Origin: Corallococcus sp. AS-1-6
Lineage (GTDB): Bacteria; Myxococcota; Myxococcia; Myxococcales; Myxococcaceae
Reading direction: 5' to 3'
DNA length: 61,231 bases
NCBI RefSeq assembly: GCF_020037015.1
Contig: NZ_JAIQDE010000043.1
Location: forward strand, 1-61,231
Shown here: one piece after another, positions 10,873 through 20,018 of the stretch
Layout of the letters: each line of letters starts with the position of its first letter
Numbering within the stretch: the first letter of the stretch is position 1
Notes under the pieces: model-generated
Told to the model about the DNA's origin: nothing
The model's input: the letters and a program-made list of their open reading frames with translations, nothing else
Databases searched by the model: none
Translations under genes and position numbers: made by a program

Positions 10873-11907
10873 ATGGCTTCGACTCCGGAAGTGGTCATCT
10901 TCGGCGCGGGCAGCATCGGCTGTTACGTGGGCGGGAGGCTCGCCGCGACGGGCGCGGCGGTGCGCTTCATCGGCCGTGAACGAATCGTGGCGGAGGTGCG
11001 CGCGCACGGCCTGCGCCTGACGGACTGGCAGGGCGCGGACCTGAAGGTGCCCGCGGCGGACGTGCGCATCGACACGGGGCCGGAGGCGCTGGCCACGGCG
11101 GACCTGGTGCTCGTCACGGTGAAGTCCGCGGCGACGGAGGAGGCGGGCCGGACGCTCGCGCCGAGGCTCAAGCCCGGGGCACGGGTCATCAGCTTCCAGA
11201 ACGGGCTGCACAACGCGGCGGTGCTGCGCGGGTTGCTGCCCGGCCACACGGTGCTCACGGGCATGGTGCCCTTCAACGTCGCGGCGCAGGGGCAGGGCCA
11301 CTTCCACGCGGGGTCGGAGGGCACGCTGGAGGTGGAGCGGCACGCGGGGCTCGCGCCGTTCGCGGAGGCCTTCGCCCGCGCGGGGCTGGCGCTGAAGCAG
11401 CACGCGGACATCGTCGCGGTGCAGTGGGCGAAGCTGCTGTTCAACCTGAACAACGCGCTCAACGCGCTGGCGGACCTGCCGTTGAAGGAGGAGCTGTCCC
11501 AGCGCGCGTGGCGGCGGTGCCTGGCGCTCGCGCAGGGCGAGGCGCTGGCGGTGCTGGGGCTCGCCGGGGTGAAGCCCGCGAAGCTGACGCCGCTGCCGCC
11601 GGGGTGGATTCCCCTGCTGCTGGGGGCGCCGGACGCGGTGTTCGCGGTGCTGGCGAAGAAGATGCTGGCCATCGACCCGAAGGCGCGCTCGTCCATGTGG
11701 GACGACCTGCACGCGGGCCGCAAGACGGAGGTGGACTACCTCAACGGCGAGGTCGTCCGTCTGGCCCATCAGCACCACCTCTCCGCGCCGGTGAACGCAC
11801 GGCTCGTGGAGCTCATCCGCGAGGCGGAAAGTGGGAACCGCCGCGCGTGGACCGGGGAGGCGCTGCTCGCGGACCTGAAGCAGGCGGAGGCCGAGAACTG
11901 GGGGTGA
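10873..11907 (+). CDS. panE: 2-dehydropantoate 2-reductase (ketopantoate reductase)
   Basis: A 344-residue NADPH-dependent enzyme that reduces ketopantoate to pantoate for CoA synthesis. The N-terminal Rossmann motif is FGAGSIGCYVGG. LVTVKS near residue 80 and FQNGLHN near residue 105 mark the ketopantoate-reductase fold. The C-terminal domain has KLLFNLNNALNAL, carrying the catalytic-Lys helix, and SSMWDDLHAGRKTEVDYLNG, the family's most conserved segment. ATG 10873 is preferred over an in-frame GTG at 10855 because it begins directly before the first beta strand. It is slightly longer than the E. coli enzyme, with an acidic C-terminus. Confidence 0.9.
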   Translation: MASTPEVVIFGAGSIGCYVGGRLAATGAAVRFIGRERIVAEVRAHGLRLTDWQGADLKVPAADVRIDTGPEALATADLVLVTVKSAATEEAGRTLAPRLKPGARVISFQNGLHNAAVLRGLLPGHTVLTGMVPFNVAAQGQGHFHAGSEGTLEVERHAGLAPFAEAFARAGLALKQHADIVAVQWAKLLFNLNNALNALADLPLKEELSQRAWRRCLALAQGEALAVLGLAGVKPAKLTPLPPGWIPLLLGAPDAVFAVLAKKMLAIDPKARSSMWDDLHAGRKTEVDYLNGEVVRLAHQHHLSAPVNARLVELIREAESGNRRAWTGEALLADLKQAEAENWG

Positions 11908-11911
11908 GCAA

Positions 11912-11935
11912 GCCCACGCCCCGTGCGTGGCGGGC
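11912..11935. terminator. hairpin between convergent panE and htpG
   Basis: CCACGC (11914-11919) pairs perfectly with GCGTGG (11925-11930) around CCCGT. Further GCCC/GGGC pairing outside it is offset by one bulged base. It lies in the 63-base gap between convergent genes, with no T-run on either strand. Confidence 0.35.
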
Positions 11936-11970
11936 CTCGTGACCCGCGCACGCATGGGAACGTCCTGGGC

Positions 11971-13944
11971 TCAGGTGGACTGCGGCTGCGTCTGGGGCGC
12001 CGTCGCGGCGGGCGGCGGAACCTGGGCGGCCGGGATGCCGTTGCCCGAGGCCACCTGCGTGAGCAGCGCCGTCATGCGCCGGGCGAAGCGGTTCGGGTCG
12101 CTCAGCGGGCTGCCTTCCGTGAGCAGCGCCTGGTCGTGGAGCAGCTCGATCCACTCGCCCACCTGCGGCGCGGCCGGGTTGCTCGCGAGCAGCGAGCGCA
12201 GGTGCTCGATGACCGGGTGCTTGGGGTTGACCTCCAGGATGCGCTTGATGCGCGGCATCCCCTTGCCGCGCTCCTTGAGCAGGCGCTCCAGGTAGGCCGG
12301 CGTGCCGCCCTCGGACACCACCAGGCACACCGGCGAGTCCGTGAGCCGGTCCGACACGCGCACCTCGCGCACGTCCTCCTTCAGCACGTCCTTCATCTTG
12401 TCCGTCAGGCCCTTGAGCCCTTCCGACACCTGCTCCTTGGCCTTCTTCTCCTCCTCCGTGGACTGGAGCTTCAGGTCCGCGTTGAGCGCGGAGACCAGCG
12501 GCTTGCCCTGGAACTCGCGCAGGCCCTGCGCGGCCCACTCGTCCACCGGGTCGGTCATGAAGAGCACCTCGTAGCCGCGCTGCTTCAGCGCCTCCAGGTG
12601 CGGGCTGTCCGCCACCGCCTTCCGGCTCTCGCCGTAGACGTAATAGATGGCCTCCTGGCCCTCCTTCATGCGGCCCACGTAGTCCGCCAGGGACGTCAGG
12701 CCCTCCTCGCGCGAGGACTCGTAGCGCACCAGCGCGCCCAGCTTCTCGCGGTACTCCGTCTCCAGCGTCAGGCCCTCCTTCAGCACCGTGCCGAAGGACT
12801 CCCAGAACGCGCGGTAGTCATCCGGCTTGTCCTTGGCCAGCTTCTCCAGGAGGTCCAGCGACTTCTTCACCACGTGCTTGCGGATGGCGCGCACCACCGC
12901 CGAGTCCTGCAACATCTCACGCGACACGTTGAGCGGCAGGTCGTCCGAGTCGATGACGCCGCGCACGAAGCGCAGCCACTGCGGCACCAGGTCCTCGCAG
13001 CGGTCCATGATGAACACGCGCTTGACGAACAGCCGCACGCCGCGCTGCTGCTGCGAGTTCAGGTCGAACGGCGGGTGCTTGGGCACGAAGAGCAGGCCGG
13101 TGAACTGCTGCGTGCCGTCCGCCTTGAAGTGCGTCCACGCCAGCGGCTTGTCGTAGTCGTGCGTCAGGTGCTTGTAGAACTCCTGGTACTGCTCGTCCGT
13201 GATCTCGCTCTTCGGACGCTGCCAGAGGGCGCTCGCCTTGTTCACCACCTCCAGCGCTGCTTCCGTGGCCTGCGTGTCCCCGCTGCCCACGTGCTTGGTC
13301 ACCTGGAGCTTGATGGGGTGGCCCACGTAGTCCGAGTACTGGGTGATGAGCTGGCGCAGCTTCCACTCGTCCAGGAACTCCTTCTGGTCCGCCTTCAGGT
13401 GCAGCGTGATGGCGGTGCCGCGCGTGGCCTTCTCCGCGGGCTCCACCGTGAACGTGCCGTGCGCCTCCGACGCCCACTTCCACGCGGACGTCTCACCGGC
13501 GGCGCGGCTCACCACCTCCACGCGGTCCGCCACCAGGTACGCGCTGTAGAAGCCCACGCCGAACTGGCCGATGAGCTGCACGTCGTTCTTGCCCTTCTGC
13601 GCCAGCGCCTGGAGGAACTCGCGCGAACCCGAGTGCGCGATGGTGCCCAGGTTCTTCACCAGCTCGTCGTGCGTCATGCCGATGCCGGTGTCCTCGATGG
13701 TGAGGGTGCCCTTGTCGGCGTCGGGGACGATTCTCAGCTCCAGCGCGGGCTCGTCCTTGAGCAGCTCCGGCTCCGTGATGGAGCGGAAGCGCAGCTTGTC
13801 CAGCGCGTCGGATGCGTTGGACACCAGCTCGCGCAGGAAGATCTCCTGGTGGCTGTAGAGCGAGTTGATGACCAGGCTCAGGAGCTGCTGGATCTCCGCC
13901 TGGAATGAATGGGTTTCCCGCTGGGGGTGGGTCTCTGCGGACAT
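11971..13944 (-). CDS. htpG: Hsp90-family molecular chaperone HtpG
   Basis: A 657-residue cytosolic ATP-dependent chaperone. The start at MSAETHPQ precedes the conserved [11 protein letters not shown] helix and has GGAGG upstream. The GHKL ATPase domain shows [16 protein letters not shown], the DTGIGM G1 box, and [15 protein letters not shown]. The middle domain contains [27 protein letters not shown] and the catalytic-Arg region. The C-terminus carries an extra Pro/Ala/Gln tail ([17 protein letters not shown]) beyond the E. coli length of 624. The open frame upstream to 15954 is a high-GC artefact lying antisense to the next gene. Confidence 0.97.
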
Positions 13945-14076
13945 GAAGGCCTCCGGGCGCTGACGGAACGCGCCAATGCCCTTCCCCATAACCATGCCGG
14001 CGGACTTGTCGAGAAGAGGGAATCCACCCACATCCGTCGCTGGGAGGAGGGGGCGGGTTGGGGTAGGGAAGGGGGC

Positions 14077-15786
14077 ATGCCCAAGTCCAGAACCCTGCTG
14101 CCCCTGCTCGGCGCGCTGCTCCTGTCGGGCGCCGCCCCCGCCCAGGAGGCCCCCGCCCGCCTGCCGGACGCCCCGACGCTGAAGCGGATGACCGCGCGCT
14201 TCGCCCCCGTGGACGTCAAGGTGGACGTCTCCAAGCTGCCGGACGCGGAGAAGCGCGCCCTGGCCAAGGTCCTCCAGGCCGCCCGCATCATGGACCCGCT
14301 CTTCCTGGGCCAGGCGTGGGCGGGCAACCCGACGCTGCTCCTGGACCTGGTGAAGGACACCACGCCCCTGGGCAAGGAGCGGCTGCACGCGTTCCTGCTC
14401 AACAAGGGCCCCTGGTCCCGCCTGGACGAGGCGAAGCCGTTCATCCCCGGCGTGCCGCCCAAGCCGGACGAGGGGAACTTCTATCCCGCCGGCGCCACCA
14501 AGGCGGAGGTGGAGGCGTGGGTGAAGAGCCTGCCGGAGGCGCAGCAGCACGCGGCCACGGGCTTCTTCACCACGCTGCGCAGGGGGCCGGACGGCAAGTT
14601 CATGAGCGTGCCCTACAGCGTGGAGTACCAGGGCGAATTGGGCATGGCCGCGCAGCTCCTGCGTGAGGCGGCGGCGCTCACCCAGCAGCCCACGCTGAAG
14701 CGCTTCCTGGAGACGCGCGCGGCGGCGTTCCTGTCCAACGACTACTACGCGAGCGAGGTCGCGTGGATGGAGCTGGACGCGAGCGTGGAGCCCACCATCG
14801 GGCCCTACGAGGTCTACGAGGACGGCTGGTTCAACTACAAGGCCGCGTTCGAGGCCTTCATCGGCGTGCGCGACGACGCGGAGACGCAGAAGCTGGCGAA
14901 GTTCAGCGCGGAGCTCCAGGAGCTGGAGAACAACCTCCCCATCGACGCGAACCTGCGCAACCCGAAGCTGGGCGCGCTCGCCCCCATCCGCGTCATCAAC
15001 AGCCTCTACTCCTCCGGTGACGGCAACCGGGGCGTGCAGACGGCGGCCTTCAACCTGCCCAACGACGAGCGCGTGGCGGCGGAGAAGGGCACCAAGCGCG
15101 TGATGCTCAAGAACATCCAGGAGGCCAAGTTCCAGCGCGTGCTGGTGCCCATCGCGAAGGTGGCGCTGCCCGCGAAGGACCGCAAGGACGTGTCCTTCGA
15201 CGCCTTCTTCACGCACATCCTCATGCACGAGCTGATGCACGGCCTGGGGCCCCACAACGTCACCGTGGCCGGGAAGCAGACGACGGTGCGTCAGGCGCTG
15301 CAGGCGTCCTCCAGCGCCATCGAGGAGGCCAAGGCGGACATCTCCGGCCTGTGGGCGCTCCAGCGGCTGGTGGACAAGGGCACGCTGGACAAGGGCCTGC
15401 AGCGGACCATGTACACGACGTTCCTCGCGTCCGCGTTCCGCTCCATCCGCTTCGGCATCGACGAGGCGCACGGCAAGGGCATCGCGCTCCAGCTCAACCA
15501 CTTCCTGGACACCGGCGCGGTGAAGGTGAACGCGGACGGCACGTTCGAAGTGGTGCCGGACAAGATGCAGGCGGCCGTCACGTCGCTGACCAACCAGCTC
15601 ATGTCGCTGCAGGCCCAGGGCGATCGCGCCGCCGCGGAGGCGCTGCTCGCGAAGCAGGGCGTGGTGCGCCCCTCCGTGCAGAAGGTGCTGGAGCGGCTGA
15701 AGAACGTGCCGGTGGACATCGAGCCGCGCTACGTCACCGCCGACGCGCTGGTGAAGGACTTCGGCGCCCCGGCGGCGGCGAAGTAG
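14077..15786 (+). CDS. secreted M49-like (dipeptidyl-peptidase III-type) zinc metallopeptidase
   Basis: A 569-residue protein with a signal peptide (MPKSRTLLPLLGALLLSGAAPAQ). Residues 384-388 read HELMH, continuing into GLGPHNV. E416-EAKAD follows 28 residues later and probably supplies the third zinc ligand. This pattern (HEcmHGiGPH ... EEAKAD) is that of the M49-related domain of plant Nudix hydrolase 3-type proteins rather than classic DPP III, which has HExxGH. Hydrolysis of short peptides in the periplasm or outside is the likely role. It is divergent from htpG with a 132-base gap. A non-peptidase role cannot be excluded. Confidence 0.85.
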   Translation: MPKSRTLLPLLGALLLSGAAPAQEAPARLPDAPTLKRMTARFAPVDVKVDVSKLPDAEKRALAKVLQAARIMDPLFLGQAWAGNPTLLLDLVKDTTPLGKERLHAFLLNKGPWSRLDEAKPFIPGVPPKPDEGNFYPAGATKAEVEAWVKSLPEAQQHAATGFFTTLRRGPDGKFMSVPYSVEYQGELGMAAQLLREAAALTQQPTLKRFLETRAAAFLSNDYYASEVAWMELDASVEPTIGPYEVYEDGWFNYKAAFEAFIGVRDDAETQKLAKFSAELQELENNLPIDANLRNPKLGALAPIRVINSLYSSGDGNRGVQTAAFNLPNDERVAAEKGTKRVMLKNIQEAKFQRVLVPIAKVALPAKDRKDVSFDAFFTHILMHELMHGLGPHNVTVAGKQTTVRQALQASSSAIEEAKADISGLWALQRLVDKGTLDKGLQRTMYTTFLASAFRSIRFGIDEAHGKGIALQLNHFLDTGAVKVNADGTFEVVPDKMQAAVTSLTNQLMSLQAQGDRAAAEALLAKQGVVRPSVQKVLERLKNVPVDIEPRYVTADALVKDFGAPAAAK

Positions 15787-15864
15787 CGTCCCGGCCGCGC
15801 CTTCCGCCCCGCCCGCGCGCTTTTCTTCGTGCGCGGGGGGCGGGGCATGGCCAGTAAGGGAGCC

Positions 15865-16590
15865 ATGGCGCCCGAGCCCTCCACCCATCCCGCTGCCCCC
15901 GACCCGTGGGGCGTCGTGCTCGCGCTCGCGGTGGTGGGCGCGTGGGGCGGGCACCTGGCGTGGCTCCTGGCGGGGCCCGCGCAGCCGTGGGCCTCACCGC
16001 TCCCCTGGCTGCACGTCCTGTCGCAGATGTGGCTGTCCACCGGCCTCTTCATCACCGGGCATGACGCCATGCACGGCACCGTGTCCCTGAACCGCCGGGT
16101 GAACGCGGCGGTGGGGGGGCTGGCCTGCTTCCTCTTCGCGGGGCTGTCCTACCGCCGGCTGGTGGTGAACCACCGCGCGCACCACGCGGACCCCACCGGC
16201 GAGCACGACCCGGACTTCGCGGCCCGGGGGAAGGCCTTCTGGCCGTGGTTCGGGGCCTTCATGGTCCGCTACACGACGTGGCCTCAAATCGCGGTCATGG
16301 CGCTGAAGTTCAACGTGCTGCTGTGGCTGGGCGTGCCCCAGGCGCGCATCCTGGCCTTCTGGGTGCTGCCGTCGGTGCTGGCCACCGTGCAGTTGTTCTT
16401 CTTCGGCACGTACCTGCCGCACCGGCGCCCGGAGACGGAGGGGATGGCGCCGCACCACGCGCGCTCCCTGCCGCGCAACCACCCGTGGGCCCTGCTGTCG
16501 TGCTTCTTCTTCGGCTACCACTGGGAGCACCACCAGTCCCCCGGCACGCCCTGGTGGCGGCTGTGGCGGGTGAAGGACGCCCGGCGGTAA
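15865..16590 (+). CDS. CrtW-like beta-carotene ketolase / fatty-acid-desaturase-superfamily membrane di-iron oxygenase
   Basis: A 241-residue integral membrane protein. It carries the His clusters of the di-iron desaturase/hydroxylase superfamily, HDAMH near residue 65, HRAHHADP near 105 and HWEHH near 220. FGTYLPHR near residue 185 and the [14 protein letters not shown] ending are characteristic of CrtW 4-ketolases, which add a keto group to carotenoid rings. The start at ATG 15865 is chosen for AAGGGAG five bases upstream. Earlier in-frame ATG 15847 and GTG 15829 are possible. No other carotenoid gene is near. msrP begins 34 bases downstream, so they may share a transcript. Confidence 0.8.
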   Translation: MAPEPSTHPAAPDPWGVVLALAVVGAWGGHLAWLLAGPAQPWASPLPWLHVLSQMWLSTGLFITGHDAMHGTVSLNRRVNAAVGGLACFLFAGLSYRRLVVNHRAHHADPTGEHDPDFAARGKAFWPWFGAFMVRYTTWPQIAVMALKFNVLLWLGVPQARILAFWVLPSVLATVQLFFFGTYLPHRRPETEGMAPHHARSLPRNHPWALLSCFFFGYHWEHHQSPGTPWWRLWRVKDARR

Positions 16591-16624
16591 CCGGAAAAGG
16601 GGCTGGGGCGTTATAGAGGGAGCC

Positions 16625-17614
16625 ATGCGCGACAAGCTCCCTCCCGAGCCCCCCGGCTCCGAAGTGACGCCCGAGAAGCTCTACGTGCGCCGCCGCGAGT
16701 TCCTCAAGAACGCGGGCCTGTTCGCGGGCACGGCCGCGGTGGTGGGCGGCGGGCTGTACCTGCTGGGCATGAAGCGCACCCGGCCCATGGACGGCTTCGT
16801 GCCGGACGCCGGCGCGGTGGACCAGCCGGTGGTGCCCGCCCAGGGCCTCTTCAGCACGGACGAGCCGCGCACGCCCTACGAGGACGTCACCACCTACAAC
16901 AACTTCTACGAGCTGGGCCTGGACAAGAACGACCCGGCCCGCCGCGCGCACCTGCTGAAGACGCGGCCGTGGACCGTCGTCATCGACGGGGAGGTCCACA
17001 AGCCGTGGACCGTGGACGTGGATCAGCTCATCTCCGCCTTCCCGCTGGAGGAGCGCGTCTACCGGATGCGGTGCGTGGAGGCCTGGTCCATGGTGATTCC
17101 GTGGCTGGGCCTGCCCCTGGGCAAGCTGCTGGACCGCGTGCAGCCCACGTCCTTCGCGAAATACGTGGCCTTCACCACGCTGGAGGACCCGGAGCAGTTG
17201 CCCGGCCAGAAGAGCCCGGTGCTGGACTGGCCCTACGTGGAGGGGCTGCGCCTGGACGAGGCCCGGCACCCGCTGACGCTCCTGGCCACGGGCCTGTACG
17301 GCAAGCAACTGCCCGCGCAGAACGGCGCCCCGCTGCGGCTGGTGGTGCCGTGGAAGTACGGCTTCAAGGGCATCAAGTCCATTGTCCGCATCACGCTCAC
17401 GCGCGAGCAGCCGCCCACGACGTGGAACCTCGCCAACAAGCGCGAGTACGGCTTCTACGCCAACGTGAACCCGGCGGTGGACCACCCGCGCTGGAGCCAG
17501 GCCACGGAGCGCCGCATCGGCGAGGGCTCGCGCCGGCCCACGCTGCCCTTCAACGGCTACGCGGACGCGGTGGCCGGCCTCTACAGCGGCATGGACCTGA
17601 AGCGGGACTTCTGA
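16625..17614 (+). CDS. msrP: protein-methionine-sulfoxide reductase catalytic subunit MsrP (YedY)
   Basis: A 329-residue periplasmic molybdopterin enzyme that repairs oxidised methionine in envelope proteins. The twin-arginine signal is [10 protein letters not shown] (about residues 19-28). The molybdenum-ligand Cys lies in [14 protein letters not shown] near residue 155. [13 protein letters not shown] and [10 protein letters not shown] match the family throughout, and the length is close to E. coli MsrP (334). Three bases separate it from msrQ, the haem partner. Confidence 0.95.
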   Translation: MRDKLPPEPPGSEVTPEKLYVRRREFLKNAGLFAGTAAVVGGGLYLLGMKRTRPMDGFVPDAGAVDQPVVPAQGLFSTDEPRTPYEDVTTYNNFYELGLDKNDPARRAHLLKTRPWTVVIDGEVHKPWTVDVDQLISAFPLEERVYRMRCVEAWSMVIPWLGLPLGKLLDRVQPTSFAKYVAFTTLEDPEQLPGQKSPVLDWPYVEGLRLDEARHPLTLLATGLYGKQLPAQNGAPLRLVVPWKYGFKGIKSIVRITLTREQPPTTWNLANKREYGFYANVNPAVDHPRWSQATERRIGEGSRRPTLPFNGYADAVAGLYSGMDLKRDF

Positions 17615-17617
17615 CCG

Positions 17618-18235
17618 ATGGCCTCCTCCAAGCTCCCCTGGCTGAACCCCGCCATCGCCGTCGGAGGGCTCTCCCCGCTGCTGCTGCTCGCGGTGCAGGG
17701 GGCGCAGGGACAGTTGGGGGCCAACGGCATCGAGTTCGCCCTCAACCAGACGGGCCTGCTCGCGCTGGCGGTGCTGGTGGCGTCCCTGGCGTGCACGCCG
17801 CTGCGGCTGGTGACGGGCTGGACGTGGCCCGCGCGCATCCGCCGCACGCTGGGCCTGCTGGCCTTCACCTACACGGCGGCGCACTTCCTCACCTACGCCG
17901 TGCTGGATCAGGGCCTGGACGCGCGCGCCATGGCGGAGGACGTCTTCACCCGGCCCTTCATCACGGTGGGCTTCACCGCGCTGCTGCTGCTGGTGCCGCT
18001 GGCCGTCACCTCCACGAACACGTGGGTGCGCAGGCTGGGCTTCCCCGCGTGGCAGCGCCTGCACCGGCTGGCCTACGTGGCCGCGGTGCTGGGCGTGGTG
18101 CACTTCGTGTGGCGGGTGAAGAAGGACGTCACGGAGCCGGTGCTCTACGGGGCCGTCCTGGCGCTGCTCTTCGCGGTGCGGGTGGGCGAGGCGCTGCGAA
18201 AGCGGCGGGCGCTCGCGCGGGAGCGCCCGGCCTGA
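17618..18235 (+). CDS. msrQ: MsrQ (YedZ) haem-binding membrane subunit of the MsrPQ system
   Basis: A 205-residue inner-membrane protein with about six transmembrane segments that passes electrons from the quinone pool or flavin to MsrP. Family residues visible include NQTGLLALAVL, the first haem-His region FTYTAAHFLTY, TSTNTWVRRLGFPAWQRLHRLAY with the second His, and GVVHFVWRVKKD. Length is near E. coli MsrQ (211). It lies directly downstream of msrP and ends six bases from the convergent response regulator. Confidence 0.93.
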   Translation: MASSKLPWLNPAIAVGGLSPLLLLAVQGAQGQLGANGIEFALNQTGLLALAVLVASLACTPLRLVTGWTWPARIRRTLGLLAFTYTAAHFLTYAVLDQGLDARAMAEDVFTRPFITVGFTALLLLVPLAVTSTNTWVRRLGFPAWQRLHRLAYVAAVLGVVHFVWRVKKDVTEPVLYGAVLALLFAVRVGEALRKRRALARERPA

Positions 18236-18241
18236 AGCGGG

Positions 18242-18724
18242 CTACTTCGCGGCGGCGCGGGGCAGCGGGAGGATGGTGTCCACCAGCGTCATCAACTGCG
18301 CGCAGCTCACCGGCTTGCGCACGAAGGCGCTGATGCCGGCCTTCTGGCCCAGCGCGCGCACCTCCGCCACGTTCGGGTCGCCCGTCATCATCAGGATGGG
18401 GACCTTGGACAGCCTGGAGTTGGTGCTGGCGCGGATCTGCCCGGCGAAGTCCGCGCCGTTCATCCCGTCCATGTGGAAGTCGGTGAGGATGAGGTCCACG
18501 TGCTCCGCCTCGGCGACCTTGAGGCCCTCCTCGGCGGACTCCGCCTCCAGGAACTCGAAGCTGCGGGCCATGAGGTAGATCTTCAGCAGCGTCCGGATGG
18601 AGCGGCTGTCGTCCACCAGCAACACGCGCTGCGGACCGGTCCCCCCGGCCGGACGGACCGTGGGCGTGCTCCCCGTGGGACGGGAGGGCGCGTTTTCGGG
18701 GGTGGAGAGAGGGCCGGCCTTCAT
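18242..18724 (-). CDS. single-domain response regulator (receiver only)
   Basis: A 160-residue protein. A Pro/Ser-rich N-terminal linker of about 35 residues precedes one receiver domain. The acidic pair is in LLVDDSRS, the phospho-acceptor Asp in LILTDFHMDG, the Thr in ILMMTGD, and the Lys in FVRKPVS. There is no output domain. Start ATG 18724 is preferred over a TTG three codons upstream, which lies only two bases from the GAGG. Its receiver is strikingly like that encoded at 36359-36736, sharing VLLVDDS, LKIYLM, VRAS and KPVS at the same positions, so it may feed the same chemosensory circuitry. No kinase is adjacent. Confidence 0.9.
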   Translation of the reverse strand: MKAGPLSTPENAPSRPTGSTPTVRPAGGTGPQRVLLVDDSRSIRTLLKIYLMARSFEFLEAESAEEGLKVAEAEHVDLILTDFHMDGMNGADFAGQIRASTNSRLSKVPILMMTGDPNVAEVRALGQKAGISAFVRKPVSCAQLMTLVDTILPLPRAAAK

Positions 18725-18845
18725 CGGAATCAAAACCTCGGGGAGGAAACGCCTCCAGCGGCTCCGCCCATGGTCGCGGAAGGGCCCTGCGAAGTCAAAG
18801 CAACCCAGGGCGCCACGCCGCGATTTCGGGAGGGCCGAAACGACC

Positions 18846-20018
18846 TCAGCGGACCTCCAGAACGAAGGCCTGGGACGCCACGCCTGGCAGCCCCACGGCC
18901 TCCGCGAGCGCCGGGTCCAGCTCGTTGGGAAGCCGCCACGTCTGACCCGTGGACTGCAGCAGGGTGACGCTGTAGCGACCCGGGGGCACGGTCGCGAGCG
19001 GCGTGGGCGCGGCGGGGTCGCGCGCGTCCAGCGCCTGCGCGCGGATGGCCACCAGCAACTGCGGGACGAAGACGGGCTGCGGGCGGGGCTTCCCCTGTTC
19101 GTCGAGCAGCGCCACGAGCAGGGGATCAGGCACCAGCCCGGCCGCCAGCACCACCGCGTCCGGCTGCCCGTCGCGGTCGTGGTCCGTGTCGTCCACGTAG
19201 CCCGGCACGCCCTCCGCCAGCTTGCGCACGATGACGCGCGGCCAGGCGATGTCCGGCTTGCCGTCGCCGTTGGCGTCGTCCGGGACGCCGTCCTTGTTGG
19301 CGTCCGCCAACTGCACCCAGAAGCCGGGCGGCCGCTGATCCACCGCGCCGGTGAGCACCTGGGGCGTGAGCGTCAGCAGCTTGGTGGGCGTGGTGGAGGC
19401 GGCGAACTCGCGCGGGTCCGCGGTCTGGAACGCCGGCCGGTCGAAGGGCACGGTGGCCGAGTCCGCGAAGGACACGGAGACGCCGGTGAGCGGCTGGGGC
19501 CAGCCGTCCGCGTCCGTGGTGATTTCCAGGATGCGCGTGGCGCTGGTGAGGGGGTCCACCGCGCCGCCGCCCACGTCGCCCGCGTTGGGCTCGGCGGTGA
19601 CGCTGTACCAGGGGTTGAAGTCGGACACGTGGCAGGGCTGCGGGACGCTCCGGCAGGTGTCCGCGTCGATGAAGCCGCGCAGCAGGTAGCGGCCCGGCTC
19701 CACCAGGCTCAGCGCGAACGGCGCGGTGAACGGGCCCGGGGAGGTGTCCCCCAGGGACGCGCCGAACAGCTCCTCGGCGGTGACGACGGTGAAGGCCAGC
19801 GGGCGGCCGGAGCCCGCGGGCGGCGGCGGGTTGGCCGCGTCGTAGAGGAACACGATGGCGTTGCCGCGCGCGCGCGACTGCACCACCAGGTTGCCCTCGA
19901 TGCGGGCCGAGCGCGTGTTCTGGCGGCCGTCCGCCGTGGGCACCACGTCCGGGGCATCACAGCCGCCGGACAGCAGGGACGCGAGCGTGAACGCGAGGAA
20001 GGGGAGGGCGCGCTTCAT
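18846..20018 (-). CDS. lipoprotein partner of the TPR-TonB receptor, function unknown
   Basis: A 390-residue exported protein. The N-terminus MKRALPFLAFTLASLLSGGC is a lipoprotein signal with lipobox SGGC and an acidic +2 residue. The mature part is beta-rich with no catalytic motif I recognise. Asp-rich DANKDGVPDD, DANGDGKPDI and DHDRDGQPDA segments in the middle resemble dockerin/thrombospondin-type calcium-binding loops. Its ATG overlaps the TonB-receptor stop by four bases, so the two are translationally coupled. A surface substrate-capture or receptor-accessory role is inferred from that coupling alone. Upstream in-frame ATGs to 20351 overlap the receptor gene and are rejected. Confidence 0.82.
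   Translation of the reverse strand: MKRALPFLAFTLASLLSGGCDAPDVVPTADGRQNTRSARIEGNLVVQSRARGNAIVFLYDAANPPPPAGSGRPLAFTVVTAEELFGASLGDTSPGPFTAPFALSLVEPGRYLLRGFIDADTCRSVPQPCHVSDFNPWYSVTAEPNAGDVGGGAVDPLTSATRILEITTDADGWPQPLTGVSVSFADSATVPFDRPAFQTADPREFAASTTPTKLLTLTPQVLTGAVDQRPPGFWVQLADANKDGVPDDANGDGKPDIAWPRVIVRKLAEGVPGYVDDTDHDRDGQPDAVVLAAGLVPDPLLVALLDEQGKPRPQPVFVPQLLVAIRAQALDARDPAAPTPLATVPPGRYSVTLLQSTGQTWRLPNELDPALAEAVGLPGVASQAFVLEVR

Noticed and set aside
13945-15954. N-terminal extension of the htpG frame to 1327 codons
   Set aside because: Composition changes sharply before MSAETHPQ, which is the family start, and the region encodes the M49-like protein on the other strand.
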